Of a stretch of DNA of 64,000 bases, positions 32,408 through 45,022 are shown one piece after another. Each line of letters starts with the position of its first letter. Position 1 is the first letter of the stretch. The notes under the pieces were generated by a model. That model was not told the DNA's origin and searched no databases. It saw only the letters and a program-made list of their open reading frames with translations. The translations under genes were made by a program, and so were the position numbers. Source of the stretch: Linum tenue (lineage: Eukaryota; Streptophyta; Magnoliopsida; Malpighiales; Linaceae); assembly GCA_946122785.1 (NCBI GenBank), contig CAMGYJ010000007.1, positions 6,774,909-6,838,908 on the forward strand. The letters run 5' to 3'.

Positions 32408-32415
32408 CCGGCTTA

Positions 32416-33081
32416 TAGGGGTGGGCAATGGGCGGGTTGGGTGGATTTTGGTCTAAAATTGACCCACCCGCTTACTAGCGGGTTGTAATATATGTGACCC
32501 GCAATCCACCCACATACTTATGCGGGTTGGGTTGGGTGAGTGGTGGATGGGTGCGGTTGGGTCGCGGGTTAACCCGCAAAAGCAATTCTCCAACTAACCA
32601 TTAAGAAAATTGACTAACATTTATAATAAGTCCATAGCACATTAGTAAGATTGTATAAATAATTTGCAATTTCGATACAATTAATAATTTATAGTTTGTA
32701 TCCCAATATTTAATGGATATTAACAATAATTTGCATACCAATATCCATTGCAAATGGATATTGCACAACACAATAACCAATAATAGTAGTCAAAAATATT
32801 CTTTATTCTCCACCTTTTGCAGTATATAGTCAGACTGTAGTGCATTTTGAAAATATGATGAATATTCGATACTATAAGAAACAACATTTTTCCATGTAAA
32901 AAATAGAATGCGGGTCATACGGGTGACCCGCAATCCACCCGCCATCCACCCACATAAGTGCGGGTGGGAGATTTAACAATCCGCAATCCACCCACATCAA
33001 TCACCCATTGCATGCGGGTCTGGTTATTTGCGGATGGATCAATATCAATCCGTGGATTAACCACCCACGTGCCCACCCCTA
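32416..33081. mobile_element. Non-autonomous hAT-type element, 666 bp
   Basis: The terminal inverted repeats are TAGGGGTGGGCA at the left and TGCCCACCCCTA-type at the right, with one change. The 8-bp duplication CCGGCTTA is perfect (32408-32415 and 33082-33089). Subterminal regions are packed with ACCCGCAATCCACCC repeats in both directions. No transposase is encoded. The 8-bp duplication and TAGGGGTG end are characteristic of hAT elements. Confidence 0.88.
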
Positions 33082-33089
33082 CCGGCTTA

Positions 33090-33800
33090 TGAAAAAATCG
33101 ATCTATATTATAACATATGAGTAGACTTGTTGATAATTCATAGGTTTATTAAACGGGTAAATTGCCAATTTCGTCACTGGGATTACTAAAATGTTCATGT
33201 TTGGTCACTACAAATATTTAATTCTAATCGTGGTCGCCAGATTTAGTAACACAGTTCAAGCTTGTCACTCTCCTTTAGTTTCCGTCCGTATTCATTAACA
33301 TCGTCAGTTATTCGCTGATGTGGGCAAATATGTCTCCTATGATATGAGATCAGTTAATCACATGTATCATATATGAGTCAAGTAGGTTTCAATAAATGAG
33401 TCAACTCGACTCAGCTCGTTTTGTAAATGAACCAAACTTGAGCTCGACTCGTTTATCAACAAGGCAAATCTAAACAAGGCAAAACTTGACTCGATTTGGC
33501 TCATTAACATCCTCTGTACTTGTTAGTCATTAACCCAACTCAAACCAATTGTGTCGCGAAAAATTCGAAAAATTCGATTTTGTAAGTTGATTCAATAGCA
33601 TAGTAAGATGATAGGATGGATATTCCAAGCATTCGCTCCTCAACAATCCACAGGCTCGGCCCATACTCATTCAAGCCCTAGGTTATGAGACACGATTAGT
33701 ACCACTCTGAAGTCCAACCATACTGCTCTTCCATGGGCAGAGCAAAATCGAGGCAGTTTCAGAGATGAAGAATGGACATTGGACACACTATGCAAAAAAA
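33090..33800. other. Repeat-rich spacer
   Basis: Degenerate repeat-like DNA with no supported gene. It includes the right side of the older element noted at 31761-32407. Confidence 0.4.
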
Positions 33801-34107
33801 GTTAATACAATATATTAGCCACAACTATTATGAAACGGGGAATTATAGCCACAATTATAAAAATTCAAATTATTAGCCATAACTATTGTTGCAGCCTTGC
33901 AGGTCAAGATATGGCTAACTGTCTGTTACTGTTATTGAATTTTTGACGGAGAAGGCCACGTCATCGGCCACGACAGTGGCCACGTAGGAATGCTTTTAGT
34001 TTATAACTTCAAAACATAAAAGTTTAGTCAGTTTTATTAACGAAATTGTTAACAGATAGTTAAAGTTTGGCTGCATAATAGTTGTGGCTAATATATTGTA
34101 TTTACCC
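33801..34107. mobile_element. MITE with 30-bp terminal inverted repeats
   Basis: The left end runs through TACAATATATTAGCCACAAC. The right end, read in reverse, gives the same 20 bases, and the match extends over about 30 bases with one or two changes. A-rich tracts flank both sides (33793-33800 and 34108-34118), so the target duplication is ambiguous. Internal partial copies of the terminal motif (TTATAGCCACAATTA) are present. Confidence 0.75.
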
Positions 34108-34120
34108 AAAAAAAAAAAGA

Positions 34121-34502
34121 CAAGGTTGTCAAACCAGTTTAAGTAATTGAGTCGGTCGAGTAAGGGGTTTGAGGTTTAATGATCTGATTGGGGTCCGAAC
34201 GGTTTGAGTTGTTTTAAACGTTTTCTAAATATATATACAAATAAGGTAGTAATTAAAGATTTAATGACTGAAATAAATTTTATCTTACATATATCTATTA
34301 AAAACTTATTTTCCACAAAATAAATCTACCTAACCTCCATGGCTCACCCACTATCCCCTTCCTTCGTGTCTCTTCCTCTCTTCCCCCTATCTTCTTCTCC
34401 CTTCGTAGGGGTCATACCGGGGACTTTCTGGAGGCTGTTTTGAAGCTCGACTTGGGTCAGACCGAGTCCAATCGGGAGTTCGATAGGGGTTTAACAACAT
34501 TG
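34121..34502. mobile_element. MITE of the CAAGGTTGTC family (copy 1)
   Basis: The 382-bp element has ends CAAGGTTGTCAAACC at the left and GGTTTAACAACATTG at the right. It belongs to the same family as the element at 62650-63027. The flanking 8-mers agree only partly (AAAAAAGA and AAAAACTG). No coding capacity. Confidence 0.55.
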
Positions 34503-34920
34503 AAAAACTGTCTCGGCCACTTGCTTTGCACAGTAACCCCATTCTGGATCAATATCTTGTCTTTGGAATTGAGATTCTAAGCAAAAGGCCGACTCGTTGT
34601 GTTTGTTAGAACTTAGAAGCTGCCTCACGCCCATACCCTCCGCCATTATTACCAGATACCACCCATTGAAGGCAATTGCAGAGAACAGAGAAGGGGATTT
34701 CCTTAGAATGGAGATTCTGACTTTTGCCTGCTGTAGAATGGAGATTTGCTTCCTCTGTCGAGAGCCTGGACAAGATTTCGTTTACCATCTAATTGTTAGT
34801 TTGAATGGGCTGGATTCTGGACACCCTTAATTTAATTAACATTACTCGTACATAATATAAACAAGCAGTTTTCAAAGCAGAAAGCACAGAGGATTTGTAA
34901 GAGTTGAACTAGGAATTGTT
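34503..34920. other. Spacer downstream of the minus-strand U5 gene
   Basis: Short open frames only. Near 34900 is the U5 3' box (on the minus strand CAATTCCTAGTTCAA). Confidence 0.45.
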
Positions 34921-35045
34921 GGGGAGCTCCAATTAAGGAGCAACCCTCCAAAAATTGATGTATGCCTCTATGTGCAGCGCGTACACGGTATTCTTTAGTA
35001 AAAGGCGAAAGAATAGTTCGCTATGTACTCACTGCGAGGCTGCAT
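34921..35045 (-). ncRNA. U5: U5 spliceosomal snRNA (copy a)
   Basis: On the minus strand the RNA begins ATGCAGCCTCGCAGTGAG and contains the invariant loop I CGCCTTTTACTAAAG, which aligns exons in the spliceosome. It then has the Sm site AATTTTTGGAG and a 3' hairpin GGTTGCTCC/GGAGCTCC. GCCTC near the start pairs with GAGGC before the Sm site, closing stem I. A close match to the plant 3' box follows (CAATTCCTAGTTCAA). The 5' end is placed at the first base of ATGCAG, about 30 nt from the TATA, and may be off by a few bases. With the U4 gene at 37302-37455 it forms one arm of the inverted duplication. Confidence 0.9.
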
Positions 35046-35072
35046 GAATTGACAAGGTGAGTTAGAGTTGGA

Positions 35073-35129
35073 TTATATAGCCTACAGTGGCAGGAAAGGT
35101 AGTGACCTGTTGTCCACAACGATGTGGTA
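35073..35129 (-). promoter_or_regulatory. U5 copy a promoter: USE and TATA
   Basis: On the minus strand there is a perfect USE, TACCACATCG (35120-35129), then 39 bases, then CTATATAATC (35071-35080). This is the arrangement of plant Pol II snRNA promoters, though the spacing is slightly longer than the usual 33-34. Confidence 0.85.
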
Positions 35130-35389
35130 TTTAATAGGCTTTTTAAGCCCACCAATAAGGGGGTAAGCCATTGGTGGAAACCACGCTAACCAAGGATTGG
35201 CCTGCTGTAAAATGGAGGCCCAGCCAAGTCAAAGAGGCCTGCAGAATAATAGGAGTAGGCAAATTGGCCCGCCTTTCCTTCGTCAGATCTCTGTTTCTTC
35301 CAAACGAGAGGATCAAAATTCAGTCTGAATCCCAATGCTCTCAATTGTTCGATTGCAATACACTGCTATCCTGTTTTAATTTGCTGTGG

Positions 35390-37140
35390 TATATAATATT
35401 ACTAGGGTGGCCCCGGTCAGTTGGTCGAAGGAAAGTGAGGTATGAAATTTTATAATACAATGGGGTCTATAGCTTATTGTTGTATAGTTTTTTTTGGGAA
35501 ACACATGATAAAAATAATGAATTTTAGCAGGAAAGAGAGATGCAACGAATCAAAAATCGGTCTTATGAACCAAAATCAAGTACCTGTTATCTTGTGAAAC
35601 AATATTGTTTCTAGTAATATGATGAGGTGGAGTAAGTTTTATAGAAACCGAATTCCAGAAAATTGAATAAAAAACCGTCTATCTCGTCAGTTTTCGGGAA
35701 ATGAGCATCTCACAATCGTTGCTAGCTTTTACTCGGCCCGTTGGCCGATTAATTTGCTTTATAAAACTTTCATCTTGTCGTCATTGTGCTTTCTGGTTTT
35801 TGTCAGACCATGATAAAATCTAAGAAAACCAAGAACGAACAATACGATTTGGGATAGGAACCGCCGTTGTCGTATCCCTAGAAAATGGTGGTAAACACGT
35901 ACTCACCTGCCAAACTGGTTTGGATTGAGATTTTTATCGAGTATCAGGGAACCATGTGATTATAAATTAGACTTGATCAAAACGTGCCAAAACTTGAAAT
36001 TCAGCATGCTTGACCGACCCATGCCAAATTCTAATTATTCTTTACTTTTAAACTTTGTATTTGAAAATAAAAAATAGTGAAAGAAAAGAGACTGCAATTC
36101 GCCATTTGTACATCACTTATTCGGGAATAAAACCATAGAAATTCAAAAGGAACTGCAAATATTTAGAATCGTTTTAATGTTTAAAATAACCAAATAGATC
36201 TTTCTGTTTAGTTTTTTATTAACAAATACCAAACAATTCCCTGTAAAATACACTATAATTTGATCATTATGATATCAAATAAATATATAATATATATTTG
36301 AAATGATAAATATTGGACTAATTGGGTTGGTCGAGATTGAACCATTGAATAACTTTAAAATATATTATATGTTAACCATTAAGATATAAAATAATAGGAT
36401 AATATATATTGTGTCAGAGAAAATAGCTTGTTTTAGAATGACAAACCAATGATGTTCATTTGTTTTACTCGATGGCTAAATCCCGTGTAGGTCAGGCTCA
36501 TTCAACTATATTTTATCACCACGGAGAAATAAAAGAGCTTAAAGAAAAAAATTAACACTCCTAGACCCGTTTAAATTCGCATGGGTAGGGTAAGTTGGCT
36601 CGTCCACAGAGGAAAGAGGAAAAAAATTGACACTCTCTATTCTACGCTTCCTACAAACGCTTTTAGAATGACAAACCAATGATGTTCATTTGTTTTACTT
36701 GATGGCCAAATCTCGTGTAGGTCAGGCCCATTCAACTCTTTTATTTTATGTTAGTTGTTAGCCCATTAGATACCATGCATTAGTTTATTGTTAAATTTTT
36801 TATTTTTAGCAATAAAAAAGAGTATTGTTTTTGCCTTTTCATATATATTTTATCACCACGGAGAAATAAAAGAGTTTAAAGAAAAAAATAGACACTCCTG
36901 GACTCGTTCAAATCAGCATGTGTATGGTAAGTTGGCCCGTTCCACAGAGAAAAAAGAAAAATAATTGACGCTCCCTATTCTACCCTTCCTATGAACGCTT
37001 CTGGAGTAGGGAATTTGAAATAGGGGAAGAGTTTTTTCCTCTCTGCTATTATATGTTTTTAATTTAAAAAGATGTTTAATTTAAAAAGATGGTTAATGGT
37101 CATGATACAAATCTCAATACGGGAGGAATTTCCTTCGGTA
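35390..37140 (-). mobile_element. Helitron-like dispersed repeat (copy 2), inserted in the U4-U5 spacer
   Basis: This is the inverse of the repeat at 23790-24953 with an extra ~90-base block (about 35600-35690) and an internal duplication: the block containing GACAAACCAATGATGTTCAT occurs near 36439 and 36669. It ends at 35405 on the minus strand in CTAG|T preceded by a decayed hairpin. The homologous arm at 60.6 kb lacks it, so that arm serves as an approximate empty site (junctions near 35400 and 37140). It encodes nothing. Confidence 0.45.
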
Positions 37141-37301
37141 TATTATAATATCAATATGTGTTGATGTATAAGCTACATCAACAAGTCAATACAAATTCGA
37201 AGGCCCAATAACAAGAATTAGGCACACCGATAAAATCGAGCCCCCAGATAAGAGGGTTTCGAGAAGCCCACAAGGAAAAAAGGATTGGACTTTGGAAATT
37301 G

Positions 37302-37455
37302 TAGGGCTTTACCCCTCAGGGAGCCCTTCCAGAAATTCTCGAGGGCCGTGGGCAAGCCGCGGCCCAAGAGGGGGTTTGGAAATAGTTTTCAACCAGCAAT
37401 TGACGCGCCTCGGTTATTACCTCACTAGCTGCGTCATTGCCCCAAGCGCAAAGAT
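37302..37455 (-). ncRNA. U4: U4 spliceosomal snRNA (copy b)
   Basis: On the minus strand the RNA starts ATCTTTGCGCTTGGGGCAAT, the U6-pairing region. It then has the 5' stem-loop block GAGGTAATAACCGAGGCGCG, ATTGCTGGTTGAAAACTATT, the central AACCCCCTCTTGGGCC, the Sm region GAGAATTTCTGGA and a 3' hairpin (GGGCT/AGCCC). Length is 154 nt. It differs from the copy at 60352-60505 by about two bases. A plant 3' box follows directly (CAATTTCCAAAGTCCAA). Open frames crossing it are accidental. Confidence 0.95.
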
Positions 37456-37481
37456 AAGTTTTTCAAGTTGGGCCTGCAGAT

Positions 37482-37533
37482 GTTTATATGCTCCACTTCC
37501 CCTGCTCCTGCTGTTCCAGTGTGCGATGTGGTA
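37482..37533 (-). promoter_or_regulatory. U4 copy b promoter: USE and TATA
   Basis: On the minus strand there is a perfect USE, TACCACATCG (37524-37533), and 33 bases later CATATAAAC (37482-37490), itself about 27-35 bases before the RNA start. This spacing marks Pol II rather than Pol III transcription in plants. Confidence 0.88.
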
Positions 37534-37539
37534 TGTATT

Positions 37540-38160
37540 TTCAGCTACTCTTGGATTGATGCTCAAGCCACATTATCAATGGACAGTATGCTCCTCCTTT
37601 CCTTCAGTTCTTCGTTTTGGGCCATGAATCATTATCGTTTGCCCGATCCACATTGAACATGGGTTTTCTTCCTTCCTGATTACATTAGCAAGGAAGAACT
37701 CGATTAGAAAGTTGATGAATTTCTTTATCTAACCCAACAAGCCGTTTTGATATTCGTGTGATTCTGGTGTTTAAGTTCTTTTGCTTATTGTTATATCATC
37801 TCCTAGTGTTATCAACAGTTAACATCGGAAATTTGTTAATAATGTGGTATAAGATTTATTATTGAACATCTTGCAACATACATGTTAAAAATTTGCAAGA
37901 AGCCAAACACAACACTATCATAAAACCATAACTTGCTACTAATTAACTTTGAAGTGATACAGTAAAATATAACTGGGGAAAAGGTCGCAGAACCGTCCCG
38001 ATTCATCCACCTTGCCCGTACATACCAACCGCGCAAACACCATAAAAACGTGACATAGCTTAACAAAGACGTTCCCTTTATTCGCCTAGAAAGATCACTG
38101 TTCTCCCTGCTCTCACTAACCTCCCACCCTCGACAGAGAAAAACACCAGAAGAATAAAAA
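37540..38160. other. Spacer and DHAR leader
   Basis: Intergenic DNA ending in the 5' leader of the dehydroascorbate reductase gene. No other gene. Confidence 0.5.
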
Positions 38161-39880
<1,720 letters not shown>

Positions 39881-40457
39881 ACCAGTTCTCTAATATGAGT
39901 AGTGGTTGTGAGATTCTGTTTGCAATGTTGCTGAGGATGTTGTACTAGTAGACTCTGCTACACAAAAAAATCTATTTGACGGAGAAGAATAACGGTTATG
40001 TACTCGATCTTTAACGGTGGTGTGATCACTTAGTCTTATGTACTTGAGAAGAATTGAGACTCTTGCCATGTTGTTGTGGTATCGATACGTTGGTGTATGT
40101 CTACCTTACTAAATGTCGTCTCAATCTAAGGAGTTAGCTGATTGATAATGTGCGAGGATAGAATTCACCACATCCTGTTCTCTAAAACTACTCATTTTAT
40201 GTTCAAAGTCTTACAAAAGGCATATACTAAAATGGGGGTTGAGAGTTGAAATCATTCAAAATTAGGGGTTGAAATCTCAACTATTAATTGAGTTTTGAAA
40301 TAAATAATTGTGAATGACGTTTCTAATCTCTACTTCCAAACAACATGTTTTTCAAATAAACTCATTTATACAAACTACTCGTTTCAAATAAACTCACTTT
40401 AGGATTCTTTCATCCCAAAGTGAGTTCAAAATTTTGAATACGATTTTAGATCATTTA
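39881..40457. other. DHAR 3' region
   Basis: The 3' untranslated region and AT-rich DNA. No gene. Confidence 0.5.
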
Positions 40458-40680
40458 GGGGCCATTCCAATGATAGATTTAGAAAATAGGTAATTTGACC
40501 AAATTGTTTCAAAATTACCCCATTCCACAATTGATGGATCATTTCAATATACTTGCCCCTCCTCCTATCAATTCAAATCAAAACGAAGTAATTCATATTG
40601 CATCGACCCAATTGCGGCATCTCTACTTTGTGTCACCAAACAATCTAGTTCTATCATCTAAACGACCCTTAAACGACCCC
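40458..40680. mobile_element. Possible Harbinger/Tourist-type MITE
   Basis: The 223-bp element has ends GGGGCCATTCC and AACGACCCC (seven of nine terminal bases complementary) and a TTA on each side, the Harbinger target size. No coding sequence. The call rests on short ends only. Confidence 0.4.
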
Positions 40681-41511
40681 TTAAGAGGTATTTTTGCTAC
40701 AACCTCAAGTGCTCAATTATTGAATGAACGAACTTTCAACTTGAAGTAAAATGAAACGTGTATATATAGTGCTTTTATTCACACAGGCAGTAGGTCCATG
40801 ATCATGATAACGTCGATAGACAGCTCTGTTCCTGTACATGCAAGCGTCCAACGAAGCAGGGGTAGGGAAATAGTACAGCATACAGCCAAAGGACTTCAGT
40901 TTATGAAGATAATAGAATATCACCAATCTCATTTCTCCATTTTCACCCACACAAAAAGTAGTTGATCGTGACCAGCCAGCCATCCAAGCTTTTCATTTTG
41001 TTTTCGTCTTTGTGGGTTCTTCACCCTTTTTCTTCCTCGAGATTCTACTTGACTGTCCCCATGAAGCATGTTCTTTACTTCATTTTAACGAGAGAAATAG
41101 AGAGCTGATCAGCTTCACATAGTTGAGACAAACAAAGAAAACAACCACCAATTTATCATCAGTTGAGAGCTGATCATCCCTCTTTAAGTTCAAAATGATG
41201 ATGATCTCTGCAGGTAAGCAAGAGGGTTTGATAGTATTTTGTGCTCAAGATTCACGTGATCGTACGATGATGAGATGAATACAGCAAGAAGACTGACATG
41301 AACATGCAGCAGATAAGTAGACCTGTCCTCTTACGTATACTACATAGCTACTTCCATACATGAGGACAGAAAAGGGCAATGGACCACTAGGAAGGCAAGG
41401 GACACATGTAGGAATAAACAGAGTTTGAGATGTTCCTTTCTCCTCCTGTGAAAATAATCAAAATATAGCTGAAAAGGGAGAGAAATTGTAAACCTGCTAA
41501 GGCTTTCATGA
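40681..41511. other. 3' region of the small plant-specific gene
   Basis: The right part is likely 3' untranslated region of the minus-strand gene. Nothing else is seen. Confidence 0.45.
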
Positions 41512-44293
41512 TCAGTCCTTGGAGTCTTCTTTGGAGGATTCAGTGATCATCTTCTTGATCATGGCGCTCGTTTCTTCCTCGGTCATCCTTTCGTCTTTGC
41601 TCTTGGATTCGGCATAGGCTTCGAAGAATCCTTTGTTCTCTTTCTCCAGTTCATTCCACACTGCCATCAACACACAGATGAACACAGACAAAGAGTTACC
41701 ATCTTATTGATGAACGTGGGATCTTTGTGATCACAAGAATTGGTCTTCTATCTCTATGCATGGATCACAGAGATGATCTAGGAATGACATGTTGGACCTG
41801 AAAAGGTCACGAAACTAACTTCAGTCCCACTCTTTTGCCCGATGGATCAGCCCTTAACAAAAAAAAAATTCTAGGATCAACGATGAAGAGAACGGCGCTA
41901 AAGGGTTAATCAAGTTTCAGATATTGGAGGGCATGATGATCCTGAAACGAGAAAAAGCAAGCAACTTTCAGTTTTCTCAAAGAGTACTGTTTGATCATAA
42001 ATTAGTTCCAAGCAAAGCAGGTTTATGGATCATAAGAAAGCTTGAATTTTGATGGTTAAGACCCGGATCCGCTTTGCTGGTATGCAATATGAAGAAACTT
42101 GCTACGTGTTTTCTTCATCTTTACCAGGTTTATGAAATATCAAGCTATGGTTAAGCCAATGAGGACTTGCACAAAACAGTATCAAAGTAAAAAAAGTGGA
42201 GAGGGAGGAGAGATAAACCTGTGGAGGTGATGACAGGTTCGATGTTTGCATGCTTGGAGAGAGCTTCCATGCACTCTTCTTTACTCATATGGAAGATCAA
42301 GCATTTCTCTATTAGATGCTGCACCTGTAGATACGTTTGCCAAATGCCAAACCATCAGTGAATACCATCAGCACAAAGTGGGAAGAAAAAGAAAAAGCAG
42401 AAAACTTATCAGAAGAAAATGATTGGAGGACAGTTTCAGTAATATCTCTCAATAACCAACCATGTGTATGTATGAAGCAGAAGAGTCCCCCTCCATGAAT
42501 GAACAAATGGTCTTCCCTTAAGAAGCAAGTCCCACTTCTTCACTAACTACTACTGGGATCTGAACCCACTAACACAAGGACTACAACAAGCCAGTGCAAC
42601 ATATATATACACAGCAACATGGTGCAGCAGTCCCCAAGAAGAAAAGAGAACTGCAGCACAAGATTCAAGTTGATGTGGGGAAGATAGAAATACGACCCAA
42701 AGTAGCCAAAAGAGGTGGGGAAACAATGTATTAGTAGAGTCCCACGTGGGCTATGTGCAACAATTGGCTGAGAGAGGATTAGAGGAGATTCTGTAAATGA
42801 CAGCATGGAGCTTGCCACTTAGGCAAAACCTACAAGCACCCCCTCCACGTGATTGCTGGGACCTTCTCCAGGTCCCAGTCTAGAATTTGTGAGGAAAAAA
42901 CAGGCAAAAGCTCCCAACATATGATATGGAATCCTCCAATAGTGTTTTTTTTGTTTGAAGTGATCTCTCATTTCATCTCTATTCTAGGCTACCAGCAGAC
43001 AACAGTGTGAAGCTAACTTGGCCTTCTCTTCTTTGCATATTTTCCACTGGTTTGTGTCTTGTGGGACATGCAGCCAAGATCATTGATGATAAAAAAAATT
43101 CCCAATGAAAGTTGTTGATTGCAACCAAACTTCTTTCTACAAATAGCCAGCTCTGTAGCACAGTTTTTTTCAAGTGAAGTGACACCAGTCATTAATCTGG
43201 CCAAGGTACACAGATATTCCTTCCTCACAAATGTATGCATCATATAGTCTCGTTTACCTATCAATGGGTGAAGTGGAAAGCTTGCCAAGATATTCTCATT
43301 TTCTGTGCTTTCTAAAGAAAGCAGAAGGAAGAAACCTCTAATTAGCTATAATGCTATCAAGTGCTAGAAGATTTTTCACAACCCCGAAATCCATCAAAAA
43401 CTGCCATGATGGCACTAAGTCCACGTGACGACCAGTGATTGGTTGCCAAAAGCCTAGCCGCCAAGATTGCAGTTTTAACCGCTAACCTAGTGTCTCCTTG
43501 TCTTCCCCCCTTGCATATCTTACAAATGAATGCAACTAGCACACTTCTCTTTCTTGACTAGGGACTTATGCCCTTCCAAATGCTAATTTGACTTGTCAAA
43601 GTCCTTGCCCCAGATTTCTAGTTTGTCATAATGCCTTTGGAGTCTCTGGCCCTTTATCAGGATACAGGGAAACTGAAGATGCATTCCACTTGAGAAGACC
43701 AAGAATAACACGAAACCAGACCAAGAATGCATCACCACCCAGATATCCAAATACCCCATTCAAATGAGCAACGAACCTCTTCGAACAAAATAGACAATTT
43801 CTGTTACCTTCTAACAAAAATTGCAGACTCCGGACATGGGTTATGCAACTTCTAACGAAAACCATCCATAAAGCTCCACTTATATCCAACTAATTTTCGA
43901 TAATTCCAACCGTCAACTAAATATCAAACGCCAGAAACACAAAAAGCTAGTGTCCAAAATGTTGGTGAAGCCAACAAAGGGTTATCATGATCCCACTTGA
44001 AAAATATTGAATTTGTTAAGGACAACGAAAAGAAACTATTCTCTAGTAGGCAGCAAATAAAAAATGCAAGCTGATGGCAAGAGACAGCAGAAAGGCCAAA
44101 ATTTATAGCAGAATTGCAGAAGCATCAAATAATGGAGTTTATCGGAGACTACGGTTATATAGCGTGGTGGTCCAAATAGGACAGCAGAGAGCATAATCAT
44201 AACATCGTTCAGCTCTTTTTGGTTCTTCCCCTAGTGCCAATACTTTCAAATTTCCTGATATCGACTGCTTCTGCAACCGCATATAATAGAGAC

Positions 44294-44329
<36 letters not shown>

Positions 44330-44353
44330 GTGAGAGAGCTCACCTTTACCCAT
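41512..44353 (-). CDS. Small plant-specific protein of the TIGR01589 type, with microexons
   Basis: The two main exons are 42219..42324 (VQHLIEKCLIFHMSKEECME through NIEPVITST) and 41512..41660 (VWNELEKENKGFFEAYAESK to the stop). They match the plant TIGR01589 family pattern. I extend the gene with a 29-nt microexon, 43229..43257 (KRDYMMHTF), and a 10-nt start exon, 44344..44353 (ATGGGTAAAG, donor GTGAGC). The phases then fit exactly and the protein is 97 aa: complement(join(41512..41660,42219..42324,43229..43257,44344..44353)). The first two exons are inference from splice signals and phase. The leader contains a GA microsatellite. Function of the family is unknown; a helical, charged protein is expected. 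Confidence 0.75.
44295..44326 (-). repeat. GA/CT microsatellite
   Basis: About 16 AG units lie just inside the first intron of the small plant-specific gene, roughly 15 bases past the proposed start-exon donor. Confidence 0.9.
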
Positions 44354-44790
44354 TGTGGAACTCGGTATTTTGATAAGATTGAGGCGGATGAAGTGTTGGA
44401 ACCCCATTGGCTGCGGGGCTGCCATGTGCGCGCGCCCAGGATCAAAATCAAGGCGAGGAAAGACTCCACCTTGCCATTTAGTTTTGGTGCTCGATCCGGG
44501 TCCTCTGTCTGCATTCACCATCGCGTACGCCAAAGCTTTTCCAGTGACCCACCACCATAAATCCCCTTTTGTTTGCTGGTGACGATAAATCGAAGACTAG
44601 AGACGACCCGTTGGCGAGGACAAAACTTCCCCAAAACCGGACGAAAATGAGCAATTTGAGCGAGCGAGCGAGCGAGCTGTGAAAGCTGAGAATCTGGGGG
44701 CCAATTTTGACGGTCGCAACCTGTTCGATAAAATGCCTGTGAGAGGGAACAAGTTTGGAATTGAGGAATTGGGGGGATGGGTTCCAAAAG

Positions 44791-44946
44791 GGAGGCCCGC
44801 GCGAGCGAGTTCTGCAAAGTAAGCAGCGTCAGGACTCGGCCAGCCTATAACCCCTCCAAAAATTACTTGCGCATAATACTATGTCAACTGCGCGGCGAGC
44901 GGCTCCCACCGCTCGCTTTGTTTTCCTTACTCATTAGTTTAAGGCA
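44791..44946 (-). ncRNA. U12: U12 minor-spliceosome snRNA
   Basis: On the minus strand the RNA begins TGCCTTAAACTAATGAGTAA and continues GGAAAACAAAG, the U12 5' region that includes the branch-site-pairing segment ATGAGTAAGG. It then has a perfect 8-bp hairpin (GCGAGCGG-TGGGAG-CCGCTCGC), a second hairpin closed by GCGCA/TGCGC, and the Sm site AATTTTTGGAG. A long 3' stem follows whose loop reads TTACTTTGCAG, as in known U12. U12 pairs with the branch site of U12-type introns. The 3' end is approximate (GGGCCTCC taken as the end of the terminal stem). Only one copy is seen. It lies about 440 bases upstream of the small plant-specific gene on the same strand. Confidence 0.9.
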
Positions 44947-44970
44947 AGTTTGTAAGTAGGAGTCCAATGG

Positions 44971-45022
44971 TTAGTTGTACCTAGCTGGCTCGTCCACGTT
45001 TTAGAGAACCGCCGATGTGGTA
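44971..45022 (-). promoter_or_regulatory. U12 promoter: USE and weak TATA-like element
   Basis: On the minus strand there is a perfect USE, TACCACATCG (45013-45022), ending 67 bases before the RNA start, and a poor TATA-like GTACAACTAA (44971-44980) near -30. The USE position is as in the other snRNA genes here. Confidence 0.75.

Larger units (their letters stand above)
34900..37540 (-). repeat. Arm 1 of an inverted duplication carrying U4 and U5
   Basis: Read in reverse, this region has the order U4 promoter, U4, spacer, U5 promoter, U5. It matches 60.25-61.83 kb read forward. Homology outside the RNA genes includes TTATTGGGCCTTCGAATTTG in the U4 3' flank and CAGGATAGCAGTG further on. The Helitron-like insertion makes this arm longer. 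Confidence 0.8.

Noticed and set aside
35171..35455. Plus-strand open frame of 94 codons upstream of U5
   Set aside because: It overlaps duplicated U5 upstream DNA and the Helitron-like end, and has no homologue in the other arm.
37292..37627. Open frame of 111 codons (MEIVGLYPSGSPSRNS) and its mirror copy at 60324-60657
   Set aside because: Both lie across the U4 snRNA genes and their flanks. They look conserved as proteins only because the RNA genes are duplicated.
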